DNA of 64,000 bases from Xiphias gladius (taxonomy: Eukaryota > Chordata > Actinopteri > Istiophoriformes > Xiphiidae). Of this stretch, positions 52,349 through 64,000 are shown piece after piece. How positions within the stretch are numbered: position 1 is the first letter of the stretch; every line of letters starts with the position of its first letter. Below the pieces are notes generated by a model that saw nothing but the letters and a program-made list of their open reading frames with translations, did no database searches and was not told where the DNA came from. The stretch is from the NCBI RefSeq assembly GCF_016859285.1, contig NC_053419.1, positions 12,800,501 to 12,864,500 of the forward strand, read 5' to 3'. The translations under genes were made by a program, and so were the position numbers.

Positions 52349-53648
52349 CTGTGTTGGATAAAGACAGGACAAAATATCAACATCAGTCATAAAAAGTGCA
52401 AACTTTAAAATACCTAATGTTCCCGTTCGGCTGACTGGTTCTACATTGTGATTGAGTTTAAATGGTTTTTTGCACAACATTATACTTTGCTGATGGCCAA
52501 TATATAAGGCAGTTTTTCAGCTGCATATTTACACAAATAAGTAATTGTTTCTGTATTATTATATTTACATGTTACTGATTGGGTACAGTTTACAACTGAT
52601 ACATTGCTCCGCCTGGGGTGTCCCTCTCCTGGTTAGTATTATTAAGTGGAGACTGTTGTTAAGGAACTCCTATTACTGAGGGATGTTATTGAGAGAGGCC
52701 GCTACTCTGAAATTCTTCCCCTGTTTTAGTTCCTCAAACTCTCCGAAATGACTTGATTTCCTCTTTGCATTCACTGACTTTTTTATCAGAGCATGAGTAA
52801 GCGTCATTCTTGCTTTTCAACAATGAGGCAATGGCTGTTGCTCATAATTGTAAATTGACAGCAACTGCCTTAGTGTTTAAAACCTGGAATAACTTTTATG
52901 CGTACTGTCAGAAACAAAGCTATTGAATTTAGAGGGGCAATTATAATGAGGAGGTCATTTGTGAGTTATCGACACAAAGCTCACAGTTTACCTGTTGTAA
53001 CTGTGTAGTTAAAATATCATGTTATATTATTGTGTAAATGTGTATGTGTTCTGTCGTGTTCTCTGTCAATGTTTATCTATTGTATTGGGTATCCCCAATT
53101 AAAAAGAAAACCAAAAACAAATACAAATGTAAAATACTTTCAATATTTCTGAATTAAATTACTGACTGAAAATACTTTTAAGAAAACAGCTGTACAGTGC
53201 AGAAATAAATGTGCAATACCACTAAAAAAATGACCAATTCCTAGTAACAACTTAAATTTGTGTGATTAATGATGATACATTGTTCGAAAAACACTTTGCA
53301 CCTAATTCACAGTTAATTGAGCATGGAGGTGGCCATTGTGTTGATTCACTGAAACCTAGAATCAACGCTTTGGCCAAATATTGTTATAATGTTGCCAATT
53401 ATCAGAAAATACCTGATTTCGGTGCTTTGTTACATTGCCAGAGCCAGCACCCTCTAACGGGACACCTTCATCTTTCACGTCTCTTTCCGTCAGAGTAAAC
53501 CCCTCAGCTACGTGTATAATATTAGGACGTCCCGACAAGTTTGGTTCAGAACAATGCCATCTCAAAAGTCAGCCGCTAATACTGGCACAGCTAACGGCTA
53601 AAGGCTAATGGCTAATTATGTGTTAGCTACCAGGGTCAGGGCGCTTAC

Positions 53649-53955
53649 CGTCCTCCGGATTTAACGCTAATAATGTTAGTCCCGTGTCGGAGGAGGATTG
53701 AGCCGACAGACCGTCGGGTAGTTCTCCATCCGGACAGTCGAGGCGGAAGCACGGGTGGTCTCTGAACACACTGCGTTGGCTTTCGGCAGCTTTCGGCAGC
53801 GTGCAACAGCTGCAGACCAGCGTCTTCAAGGCAACAGGTGTCCAATGAGCGCTGCTGTCACTGCTCTGTGGGCCGGACACAGATAGATCGATGGATAAAT
53901 AAGATTGCCATGGACACGGAGAGTAAATCCGATTACAGTGAGGAAATCCACCCAC
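53649..53955 (-). other. probable gpat4 first exon with upstream ORF
   Basis: CpG-rich stretch ending in a good donor on the minus strand (GGACG|GTAAGC). It is the natural first exon of gpat4, spliced to 52348. An open frame of 102 codons from ATG at 53955 runs to the donor and, on splicing, would stay open for about 25 more codons to a stop before the gpat4 start. The transcription start is unknown, so this ORF may or may not be in the mRNA. Confidence 0.45.
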
Positions 53956-56094
53956 AAAGTACTGTCATTTAAGGTAAAATCAAGCAGCCTGTTTTTTTTT
54001 TATTTTTTATAAAGCTGTGTCAGAATTTCGTGCTACTATACTGACCCTAACTATATGTTTTGAGAACAAACATGATAAGAGGAGCGAATATTATTATGAG
54101 GAAGTAATATTTACAGTGTCCATCAGTGGTATGTTTAAAATTGAGTAATTTTGGTACCCATGCAAACCTCTTCTCAACAATGGTCTCTCAATGTGTCCAC
54201 AAATATAGTGGGGTTCTGATTTGGTCTTTATATATATTATTTATATATACTAAAGTGCTACTGCACTTATATAAAATTAACAAAATCCACGATTTCTTTA
54301 GTTCCAATATTCCGGGTAAAAAAAGGACGAAGGCTTTTTATTATTAACTAAATAAGTGTGCCACTTCAAGCAAGAGTTGGTATCATTTTGAGGACAGTAA
54401 ATGGTCTGAGTCTTCAGATTGCTTTTCATTGTATTTGAACATTATGAGATTTTGTTGTCAGCAACTTGAATTTAAGTGAGGGTAGGATGTACTGAAAAAT
54501 ATTTGATTGATTGAAAACCTGTTTAAATAAATTTTACAATAACATATTTAGTTGTTTGTATTAACCAAAACCACTCTTATACAAAATACTTAACTGGACC
54601 TGAAATTAAAACAAAATAAAGAATGGGAAAAAAATGTGTGGAAAAAGCGTTTAAACTAAACAACAAATTAATATAGTGATACAAAGAGATATTGAATTTA
54701 AAACCAAAAAAATCCCAAAAGGATTAATTTTGACTGACATATAAGAGGATGTCCACAAAGGCAATATATTAACTTCATCTCTTCTTAAAGTTATTACTGG
54801 GGATTATGACTTCTATGTTGCTGTTGTCAGTTCATGCATTTAAACCTGCTCTTGCACACTTGGACTGCCCCCTCTGAATGTTAATCATTTCAACAAGTCT
54901 TTTCCTGTCATTGTGTACAATACATAGCCTTTATCCACTTTATCCTCCATGATATGAACATTTTATTCACACTGAAACAGACATTTTGTTTTTATTAGAG
55001 AACAAAGACGGCCTGTCATTTCTCAGGACTTACTGAGAAAAATCAGTGGAGAAAGGCCTGTGTGTTTAAAATAGTACATAAGACTTGCTTTTGTGCTATT
55101 TACACAGATTTTTGTAAATGTCAGAATTGTATCAGTCTCCGCCTTGATTTGTTGGTATGAGATTGATTCCATATTACAACAAATTATTCATTTTGATAAA
55201 CTACTCTGAAATGTTGGATGATGCTCCTTTTGACTTTTGTCTACAGACTGCTAGATCTGAAAGGCTTAATTTTCTTCATTAATCCAAATATTTTCACCAC
55301 TTTTTTTGGTCTCTTTAAGCAGATAGTTCAGAATTTCTGTCTGGAGGTTGAACTTTTTTAAGTTAGATGTTTTCTTGATCCCATTTCCAAATAATTTCCA
55401 ACCTACTCCTCCTTGGTTGCCTTACAAAGGATTTGATGTTTTCATTTTTCTGGCTATAAAACATTAATTGTCAAAACAATTACTGGGCTTTGCTTTACTT
55501 AAAACACTATTTTCAGTTTGGAATATCCTTTTTTGCTGATGTCATCAAGTAAAGTTATACTATAGAACTTTAAACTTGCAATTTGCAATGGTGTTGATAT
55601 GTATAATTTTTAATTATCACTCCCAAACCTTTGCTCCACTTAGGGCTGAGTGTGAGAGAGAGAGCACTTTTATACACTACCTGTTGTAGTTTTTATCAAG
55701 CATTGTATAAAGTATTTAAGTATTACATACCGTATGTCCATTTGAATGCCTCAAATTTTGATGTGTATGAAAATCTCATGTAATTCATTTTTAAGCAACT
55801 TGCCCTCTACTGTTAGTCACTACAAATTAATGGACACCTGCCATCCAATCAGAACAGAAATTCTCTTGGGCATAACCGTAACCGTGGTCTTAAAAAAGAA
55901 ACACACAAACAAAAAAAAAGAAAGAGAGAAAGAACGAAAGAAAGTCTCAACCCCGGGTTTGGTTTTCATTGTGGGCACCAGCTTTTTTGTCCCCAAATGG
56001 GAATTTAGTGCCCATAATGCCTGGGCAGATTCATGTCCCCATTACATTGTTAATACGAGAAGAAAAACACACCTAAACACACACTGTTCTCTCC
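53956..56094. other. intergenic gpat4 to cabp1, no gene seen
   Basis: AT-rich with simple runs, including a purine run of AAAGAAAG type near 55905-55945. No exon or transposon recognised. Confidence 0.5.
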
Positions 56095-56104
56095 AATAAA
56101 GACC

Positions 56105-56110
56105 TTTATT
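56105..56110 (-). terminator. candidate cabp1 poly(A) signal
   Basis: Minus-strand AATAAA, giving a 3' UTR of about 1.6 kb. It forms the right arm of a 16-base near-palindrome with a plus-strand AATAAA at 56095-56100. Confidence 0.45.
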
Positions 56111-56923
56111 TTTATATATTCTGCTACAAATTGCAGTTGTTTTCAAGCATGCATAGTTCACACAGTTAAGACAAGTAAAATCACAAAGTAAGATTTCCCT
56201 TCAGAAGAATATCTTAACTTTAGAGCATGCATATATCCCCACGTCCATTCATGAACAGTCAACCAATAATTTAGTTGCCCCAGGAGCCAAAGGGCATTTC
56301 AAGCAGCCATTTTAAAAATGTTATCCAATGAATCATATTTCTGAAAACATACTGCATACACTTACTACACTGAAAGAGACTCAAATAATATTTTTATAAA
56401 CTTTCTTTGGCTTTTTTCATGAAGAAGCTAATACCGCTTCTTTACAAATATTGATAATGAAGGTGAGAGGGTAAAAAAAAATGGAATTAGAGATTATGCT
56501 AGGGGCAGGTAATGGATGAGGTTGTTGTTTGATCTATTTTGAGGTATTAAAGTTAAAAGTAAAAATGTTGTACCAAAGTGAAAATCACTTTAGGACTGTT
56601 CTTTAGACTCAGTAGACTCACAAAACCCCTACAGACAAGTAGATTTATCAGAGCCCTCTGATAATAATTAAAGCAATAACAAACTCAATCTTTCATCTAT
56701 AGTGTTAACACTCTGTGGATCACCTACCACTGTGAGTTAGGTGTAGATGATCTGTCAAAGTCAAAGAGTGTTTTATGTATTCTGAGTATTCATGCAGAGT
56801 GATATTCAGAATTAGTAAAACATACTATAATTAAAAAGGCGATATTAGCAACTCACTGTACATAGAGAGAATTTCCTTCAAGAAATGTTGCACTTGAAGG
56901 AGTCTGTTCATCTTATGTACACT

Positions 56924-56925
<2 letters not shown>

Positions 56926-56959
<34 letters not shown>
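56926..56959. repeat. (AT)n microsatellite
   Basis: About 17 AT units in the presumed 3' UTR of the cabp1-type gene. Confidence 0.9.
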
Positions 56960-56960
<1 letters not shown>

Positions 56961-57689
56961 CAGTAAGATAGGCATAATGTTAATAAAGTCAGAAAAACTG
57001 CATCAGTGCTACATTACACATAATTACAAAACAACTATTGGCTTGCCTTAACCAGGGTTGGACAATAGTCTTAAGGGAGATAATAACTCTACAGTATGGG
57101 TTGGAGAGAAACAAGAGTATGCACAAAACACAAAAACACAGCTTTGACAGGCTCACATGAAATATTTCCATATTGCCATATTCTATTTGTGCTTCTCAGC
57201 ATTAGAAAGGAATGTGTTGCATTTGTGGGGTGTTTGCTGGCATACTGCTGTAGTCGAAAATATGTCATCTTAATTGCTACTGTTACTAACAACAATGGTA
57301 AAATGTTTGAGCAAAATATGTCAAACATTACATTACCCTTTACCCATTGGGTCAACAACCACATCCGCATTAGAAATTTCTTCACTAAAGGAAAATATGC
57401 TTTTTAAAATATACTTTGTAAAAGTCAGAAATGCAGCTCTTGGTTTTGTTTATGCTTGAAGAAACAGCAGCAGTATATAATCAACACTGTTGCTCTTGGC
57501 TGTAGTGGTCAGCCTATGTGCTTCAGCGTGGCAGTGTCAGGGCAGGCTTGATATGTTTTTGTTCTCTTGTTCATTGACAGTTCAGAAGTTCAGGGTCCAT
57601 CAGTAGTCTGTGCTGGTCTCTCTCCTATTCCTCCCATGCCAACGGAGAATCCATCTTCTGTTTTAAAATCTTGGCTCTCTGTGTCAAAC

Positions 57690-60355
57690 TCATCGAGACA
57701 TCATCCGCACAAATTCTGTTGATGAAGGAAAAAAAAAAGATTGCTTTACATAACTCAATTACCTGTTCTTTTAATCCCAAGTAAAATTTATTTACAAGTG
57801 AACAGAAATGCTCCTTAATATGTAGGAGATGCACATCCAATCGCAAGAGTCACATTAGTCAAGACCATGTTAACCATGATCTGCATGTATTCTAGCACTC
57901 CACACGTACACCTTCTTTTTCAAATGTTGCTTGGACATCATTAATGATGGATTGCAAATAGAACATGGACAAAATGTAAAATTATATTGATCTGTAAGAA
58001 CAGTTGCAGTACTGAGAACAGCAGCACTTTCTGATATTTTCATCCCTGACAGCCTGCATGCATCTTTTTCTCTACGGGTAATCTATGTGGTGGCATAATC
58101 CCTTGGTACGGAGATAATCTGACAGACAGACCTACTGCCTTCATCCCCTCACCTCACTATCAGCATGGTGTTGGGATATCGTCCAGACACATGTTGGGAT
58201 TTGAAAAGCGTGTGAGTGTGTGTGTGTGTGTGTGTATGTTTAAGAGAGAGCGTATGATGAGGAAGGAAGAGAAATACACCAACAGTAAAATATGCTGTAT
58301 GAACTGCAAATTATGGTACCACATACTGTTTAGGATCCTTTACCTTCAAAGTCTACATGTCCATCTCCGTTGAGATCTATGTCTCGTAGGATGTCCTCCA
58401 GATCTCTGTGCCCAACCTGAAGAAGTCAGATGGTTGGGAATCAAGGTGTGAACTTTTGTGGCGAAAGCTCGGACAAGATTTACAAGTAGAGTGGAAAGAC
58501 AGGATTCACACAGACACAATGATTGACGGACAGCTACACAGCGGAGGACATACTCTCTCAGCAGCTCTGTACCTGTTGTCCTAAAAGTTTTTTCATTGCT
58601 TCTCTAAGTTCTGCTGTACTGATCTGGCCATCGCCATTTGTGTCAAACTGAAATTAAGAAGAAAAAGAGACAAATTATGAAGCAGAGAAGCAATGATTAG
58701 AATTGAATCACGATATGCAATCATCAAAACCCTCTTTTCTCTTCTTTCTTTAATATATCCCTAAACTTGCACAAACCACTGTTAGCATCGCTAAATTACC
58801 AAAAATACCAGGAGAACATCCTCAAGATTATTGTCCCTACTATCTGACATAAAGTCCATAAAGAGGTACCTGAATATAGAGTTAAAACTCTTAAGATAAA
58901 CTCTACTTATATGAATGAGTCAATCTTATAAATTTATCATAATTTACCTTAATCTTTCAACTCCATATTAACCCATTGGGAAATTATTTTTGCTATTTTG
59001 TGAGCTTCGACCTCATGACTTTCCTCACCTCCTTGAATGCATCCCTCAGCTCTTTCACCCCAATCATGTCTGCAGTTTCAGCCAGAAGTTTGGGCCCCAT
59101 GAGTTCAACAAAGTCCTCAAAGTCAACATGTCCTCCCACTGTTGGACAGAAGGAAAATAGAAAGCTGGGGTAACTTTCAGGCTATCTGATAAATAGTAAT
59201 CCTCAAGCTTAAGCACTGTTTTTAAAGTTGCTGTAAAATCCGGAAATAATTCATGGACATGCACACACATACACAGAGACACAGTTTTACTCACAATTCA
59301 TGTTGATCTGCTGGCTCAGTTCTATTAGCTCCATCTCTGTTGGCATGTAGCCCATAGTTCTCATGCAGTTCCCCAGGTCCTTACAGCCAATAAACCCATC
59401 TTTGTCTTTGTCGAACTCCTTGAAAGCCTCACGCAACTCTGAGAGCAGGGGAGATAGATGTTAAAATTATTTGAGAATTTAGTGTTTTAAATTACAGTTT
59501 TATTTTGCATTCTCTATTCTCCTGAAATGTAACGTACCATCCATTTCTTCTGGCCTCAACTCTCGGTCCTGTGAAGGATCACAGTGCAAAGTTAGGATCC
59601 AACCACTGCTGATATTTTTAAAATCATGCCAATGCGCAGCATTCCTCACACAACGTGACGCTGCAATAAATAAACAGGCAACTGCAGGTGTGTGCCACAG
59701 AGTGCCAAGAGTCTGCAGGTTTTACTTCCAGCCATAGAGGAAGAACTTATCAGTGAGACCACCTGCTGAAGTGTTTGGATGGCAGGAAAACATGCAGAAT
59801 CTTGGCACTCTGTGACACCCAGTCAAAAAATAACACATAATTAGGTATTGGGATAAAAGTAAGATAGCAGTAATAAGATTAGATATAAAATCTTGTAGCA
59901 TTTGTTATAGCAGAAAGCAAAATCTGCATTTACTGTATCCGTAGCATAGGTGTGTGTTTTGAATTTTTTTTATAGGTACGTTGCGTGCATTTCTGAAAGT
60001 GTGAATATGCCGAGACAGTGGAAGAGGAAAAGTATGCAATAGTTCTTTTATTTGCCATTCCATTGAACTAAAAGGGCTCAATCCCAACCCCCTGCATCCG
60101 TTAAGAACAAACATCTTAGAGCTCATCTTTAGAACAGTCAGTAAAACAGTGTCGTCTACACTGAAGATTTCAACATCCCTGTGTTCTTTAATAACACGAC
60201 CTTGACTCATGTCATCAATGCTGGACGTAGACAAAGAGAAATGATCACCAGGTGGGGAGCATTTCTGCCATCGCCATAACCCTGATTTAATAATCATGAT
60301 CCTGCTACAAATGTCCACCATGTTTATGAGTAATGCAGCTTCATGCATAAATATA

Positions 60356-60390
<35 letters not shown>

Positions 60391-63300
60391 CCTTGCAATC
60401 AGCATTCTAGCTATCAATAAGACTTCATACTGTAAAGAATACAAGTTGTCAAATTGTCAGAATACCATCTTCTCTGTTCCACCACGCTTCTTTACATGCT
60501 CTAAGTGATGACATTACTTTAAGAGGTGAATACTACACATATTCACACTGAGTTCCAGTTATTCTGTGTATACTGTATTGTGTGCTAATCTCTCTTGGCA
60601 TGCATGCACATGATATTTTCTGGACTTACGTACAGCCTGCCGGCTCTCAGCGAAGCCCTTGCGTAGAAAGATGCACGCAGGCCCCAGTACGTTGTGCATG
60701 TTGGCTCCGTTCTGGGCCAGGGCCACTAGCGGCTCAAGATAGGCCCCCCCAGAGCCCCCCTCCTCACAGGACTGCACTGCTTTGTAGTTCTTCTTCTGGT
60801 CCTGGAGCAGCATCCAGGGCAGGGGGGCCAGACATGTGAGCAGGGGCAAAGACAGGGGTAGAGACCGTGACTCAGATTGTGGCAGCATGGGGCGATCAAG
60901 GAGCCAACATGGAGGTGGGATGGAGGGGGTTCAAAAGCAGGATCAGAGATGACAGACAGATGTCTGTCAGTCATATAAAGATGTGTCAGGTCAGTCATGA
61001 AGGAGGAAAGCAACTCAGTCAGAGGGTGTAATAAGAAACTGATGCCATCTATGACTCTGTCCTGTTGGTCACAAACCTGCACAACAGAACACTACCGAGC
61101 CTCCATACCGTTTGTAATATATAATGTCAATGGAGGTGCTTTTCATGTCCCAAAACACATCTAACAGCTTCATGTAACTGCTCTTTAATCGGATTATTAT
61201 AGTCTTCACCTGCACATTTTCTTATAGGCTAACTGCAGTTTAATGCAAGATTAGATCTAATTTTTGTATTTTGCGCCCTCCTTTCAGCCAGACAGGGTGA
61301 GAAAAATAAGCAGTCAAATTATCATACAAGTTTTAAAGAAATCCCTACGTTAGCAAGACTTGTTTGGAAGAGAATATGAAGAGTAAAAAAAGTAATAAGG
61401 AGTGAAATTATTACTCAAACTGTATTTTTTAAATATTGAACACAGTGTTTGGTGAGTACAATGTTATTAAAAACAGCAATAAGGGAAATAACTAAAAATA
61501 ATAAAACCTGGGATGCAATTAACAGAAAAATAGAACAGAACAGAATAATTCTTTAATAGCCAGTTTGTCAACAGTAGGAAACTATAGAATCCACATGAGT
61601 ATATGTGTTTTTAACTGACACCATTATGATTCTATGTAATGATTGGCTTGCAGTCTAAATGTTTTAGTAGTAGTGGTAGCACAGTGTCTGGCAGTATTAG
61701 AAAATTTAAAAGATTGATGACGCACTGCATTTACAATCAAACAAGACTCATGCGGCGATAGTTCCTTGAATTTTTCCAAGAGTGACTTGTTTTTTGTGCA
61801 CATTACCAAAAAACTGTGTTGTCCAGAAGATAAAGCTAAAGTTCAGCCAGCCATTTAATTATAATCACCAATTAGCCAATCAACCAGGGGGCAAAAGTTG
61901 TTCTCACAGCAGTCATCCCAATTACAGACAGAGCTACAGGTTAATTAAAAACAGGCGATCACTGCCTGCCAGTGGACCAAAAAACCTTCCTCTAAACAAT
62001 GTCAAATCAAGTCCAACCATTGCTCTGACTAATATTTAAATTAGAGAGAGTAGCAGCCGAATCTGGGGCTAAATGCAGAACTACTAAATAATACTACACT
62101 AGAGATTGCTAGAAAATGGACTCTGCGATTACTACTGCACATTTTTGCCAAGCAGATATAAAGGGAGTTTAAAGTAGTAACATCTCTTCTCGCTTATAAA
62201 GCATGATAATGCTTGTCAGCTCTTCAATAACCACAATGCAATATCCAACTCAGTGGCTGAAAATACAGCTACAAGCAAGAGAAGTAGACTCACTGTCACA
62301 ATGAATTACCAAGGCGACCGTTTTTGCTGCTGCTTTAAATCGCTCAGACACTAACTAGTACCCATCTTCAGATGATTATTACAGTAAACATAAAACATCT
62401 GCATGAAAAATTCATATGCATACATATACTACATGCAAATACACACGGTATTATATGCTCTACAAATGACCTTAACACTCCATCTGTTGCCATGCCAGTC
62501 CTAATGCCAGTTCATGCATTTCTACAGTCCCCTCCGCAGGAACGGATGCCCACTGGGTAATCTGATCAAGTGATGCATGGAGCAGGGCTGTCTGCGGGTA
62601 TACTGTGCCAGAAAAAGTGCTACACAGCAACACACTAGCAATTATATAAACCCCCCCCCCCCCAAAAAAAAGGCTTCTGTATTCAAGCAAGAACTTCTCC
62701 AGCACTCCAACCCATTTTGCACAGATTGCATCAACAGTTGCTTGTCATATTGTTCCTCCTCGAGGATGTGCAGCTGTTTGTATGGAGGGAAATCTATTTG
62801 TGGGATTGTCTGCTTGAAAAGGAGAGTCTACTCAAGCATAGAATGAGGACAGCAGATGTAAGAGATGTATTGTACAAACGAAGGTTATCATCCTGAGTTT
62901 TTCTTGTTTTTAAATGGTTCTGAATGTCCTTCCTATGCTCTTCTTCAACTGTGCATTTATGTTGTCAGGGAAAACACTCAGTGTCCGTGGTACATTTGAG
63001 GTGACAGAATCTGATATAGCTGAAACAGCACACCTGTTGGCGACATTTCCACATCCTGCAGGTGCAGGCGCAACAGGGTAGCATCTTCGGCTGGCTCGAA
63101 TGGTGGCACCACTGTGCGATCTGACTGACTCTAAAGTTTGGTGACATGATATGATTCCACTGACTTCACCTAAAGCCAACAGGTCAAGCTCAAGCAGCAT
63201 CGACCAATTACTCTCACCTGTCTGAGAGGCTGAAATGGGTTTCCAGTGAAAGAAACCATGCACTGAGCATAGACAGAACTTTTATAGAAAAAGACACGAT

Positions 63301-63733
63301 AGGATGCAAATGTCTTATTAATGCTGCAGTGCAATCCATGAGGTACACTCAGAAGGAGTTTTAAAGGAAATAAACAAAGTCCAGCATCAATAATCTAGAC
63401 TATAAGATCCTATGCTGCCAAATATTGACAGAAACTATAGCGTGAGACGCAAGTTTTATCTTGTAATATCCCCGATTTTTCCTGCCGTATGCTTGGGCTC
63501 CAGCAACACAAAAGGAAGGGGAACAGCTGATCAGTCTGGTAGTGAAAACCCAGTCAGATAGTAAACAGTGGTCGGTCAGCACAGGTCCAGTCAAATAGCC
63601 CTCAGTCAGGTCGGGGACACACCATGAGACAAACATGCAGGGGGATTCAAGGAGACCACAGCCAAATGAAAAACCTCAGAGCGGACCTTACCTTCTTGGT
63701 GAAAATTTTAAGCGACTTTACAGAGTTGCCCAT
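57690..63733 (-). CDS. cabp1: neuronal calcium-binding protein 1 (CaBP1)
   Basis: EF-hand calcium sensor of the calmodulin superfamily that modulates Cav channels and IP3 receptors in neurons. Minus-strand exons: 63733-63692, 60801-60634, 59568-59538, 59438-59295, 59138-59029, 58647-58573, 58416-58344 and 57715-57690. They join to 222 residues. The N-terminus MGNSVKS is an N-myristoylation signal. Exon 2 ends with the CaBP hallmark [20 protein letters not shown]1 loop is residues 90-101 ([12 protein letters not shown]). EF2 (around [14 protein letters not shown]) lacks usual ligands and should not bind Ca2+. EF3 is 167-178 ([12 protein letters not shown]) and EF4 204-215 ([12 protein letters not shown]), ending FVRMMSR. 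It is closer to CABP1 than to CABP2, 4 or 5; the a/b paralogue is undecided. Other first exons outside the window are possible, as in human caldendrin. Confidence 0.93.
58215..58235. repeat. (GT)n microsatellite
   Basis: GT run in the last intron of the cabp1-type gene. Confidence 0.9.
60357..60390. repeat. (CA)n microsatellite
   Basis: CA run in the intron after exon 2 of the cabp1-type gene; it supplies part of a chance open frame on the minus strand. Confidence 0.9.
60802..63691. other. cabp1 intron 1, no exon seen
   Basis: A 2.9 kb intron with a C13-A8 homopolymer pair at 62651-62671. No internal alternative first exon could be supported. Confidence 0.5.
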
Positions 63734-63736
63734 TGC

Positions 63737-63780
63737 AAAAAAAAAAAAAAAAATTAAATAAATAAAAATAAAAATAAATC
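63737..63780 (-). repeat. poly(T) and TTTA-rich run before cabp1 ATG
   Basis: On the coding strand a (TTTAT)n-like stretch leads into 17 T residues that end three bases before the cabp1 start codon. This makes an unusually U-rich leader. Confidence 0.8.
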
Positions 63781-64000
63781 CTTCTTGTTTTATGTTTTCT
63801 CTCTAACTGTGTCTGTGTTAGTGTGCCTGTATGTAAGTGCACGTGTATGCATGTGTGTTTGCATATGTTTCCAGGCATGCGTGGGAATAGGAGTGGTAAG
63901 AAAGGGAGAGAGGGTTCAGTGGGTCATTGACTAATATAAGAGGACATTTGGGAAAAAGCAAGGAGCGGAGAAAGAAATATCTCAGGAGGTAGATAGAGGT
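63781..64000. other. cabp1 5' flank
   Basis: Window end. Pyrimidine-rich on the coding strand with GT/CA words; likely leader or promoter, no specific element identified. Confidence 0.3.

Noticed and set aside
59905-60444. 179-codon minus-strand frame between cabp1 exons 2 and 3
   Set aside because: Runs through a (GT)n microsatellite, shows no known domain and lies in a well-defined intron.
1-64000. Search for CRISPR arrays, rRNA, tRNA genes and bacterial-type operons
   Set aside because: No direct repeat-spacer pattern, tRNA box pattern or rRNA block was seen; the window is vertebrate nuclear DNA. Small structured RNAs cannot be excluded by eye.

Overview
The window is a piece of a ray-finned fish (probably percomorph teleost) nuclear genome. 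It holds six multi-exon vertebrate genes with GT-AG introns, poly(A) signals, microsatellites and fish-type interspersed repeats. All six products are recognisable vertebrate orthologues, and no bacterial or viral gene is present.

Layout. Two genes lie on the + strand: annexin A4 (anxa4, 769-7104, its first coding exon missing) and a prolactin-releasing-peptide receptor (prlhr type, 18863-21330, with a probable 5' non-coding exon near 16.0 kb). Four genes lie in tandem on the - strand: brf2 (26292-29675), rab11fip1 (31201-45621), gpat4 (47325-52207, with a 5' non-coding exon near 53.7-53.9 kb) and a cabp1-type EF-hand gene (57690-63733). For brf2, rab11fip1, gpat4 and cabp1, and for the receptor, exon phases close exactly on complete reading frames of 444, 1285, 479, 222 and 360 residues. 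The anxa4 exons give 317 residues without the N-terminus.

The genes do not form one pathway. brf2 and rab11fip1 are also neighbours on human 8p11, with GPAT4 further along the same arm, so this part is conserved synteny. anxa4, prlhr and cabp1 have human relatives on other chromosomes. Products: anxa4 is a Ca2+-dependent phospholipid-binding protein; prlhr a neuropeptide GPCR; brf2 a Pol III initiation factor; rab11fip1 a Rab11 effector in endosome recycling; gpat4 the ER glycerol-3-phosphate acyltransferase; cabp1 a neuronal calcium sensor.

The space between and inside the genes holds a degraded Tc1-type transposon (23110-24657), several MITE-like elements (2796-3337 with TTAA flanks, 19713-20673 inside the receptor intron, 41854-42105 nearly palindromic), at least two other repeat families in several copies, and many simple repeats. 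The most unusual coding structure is in rab11fip1: about 425 residues made almost only of Glu, Arg and Lys, with an internal tandem duplication of a 109-110 residue unit, probably a long single alpha-helix.
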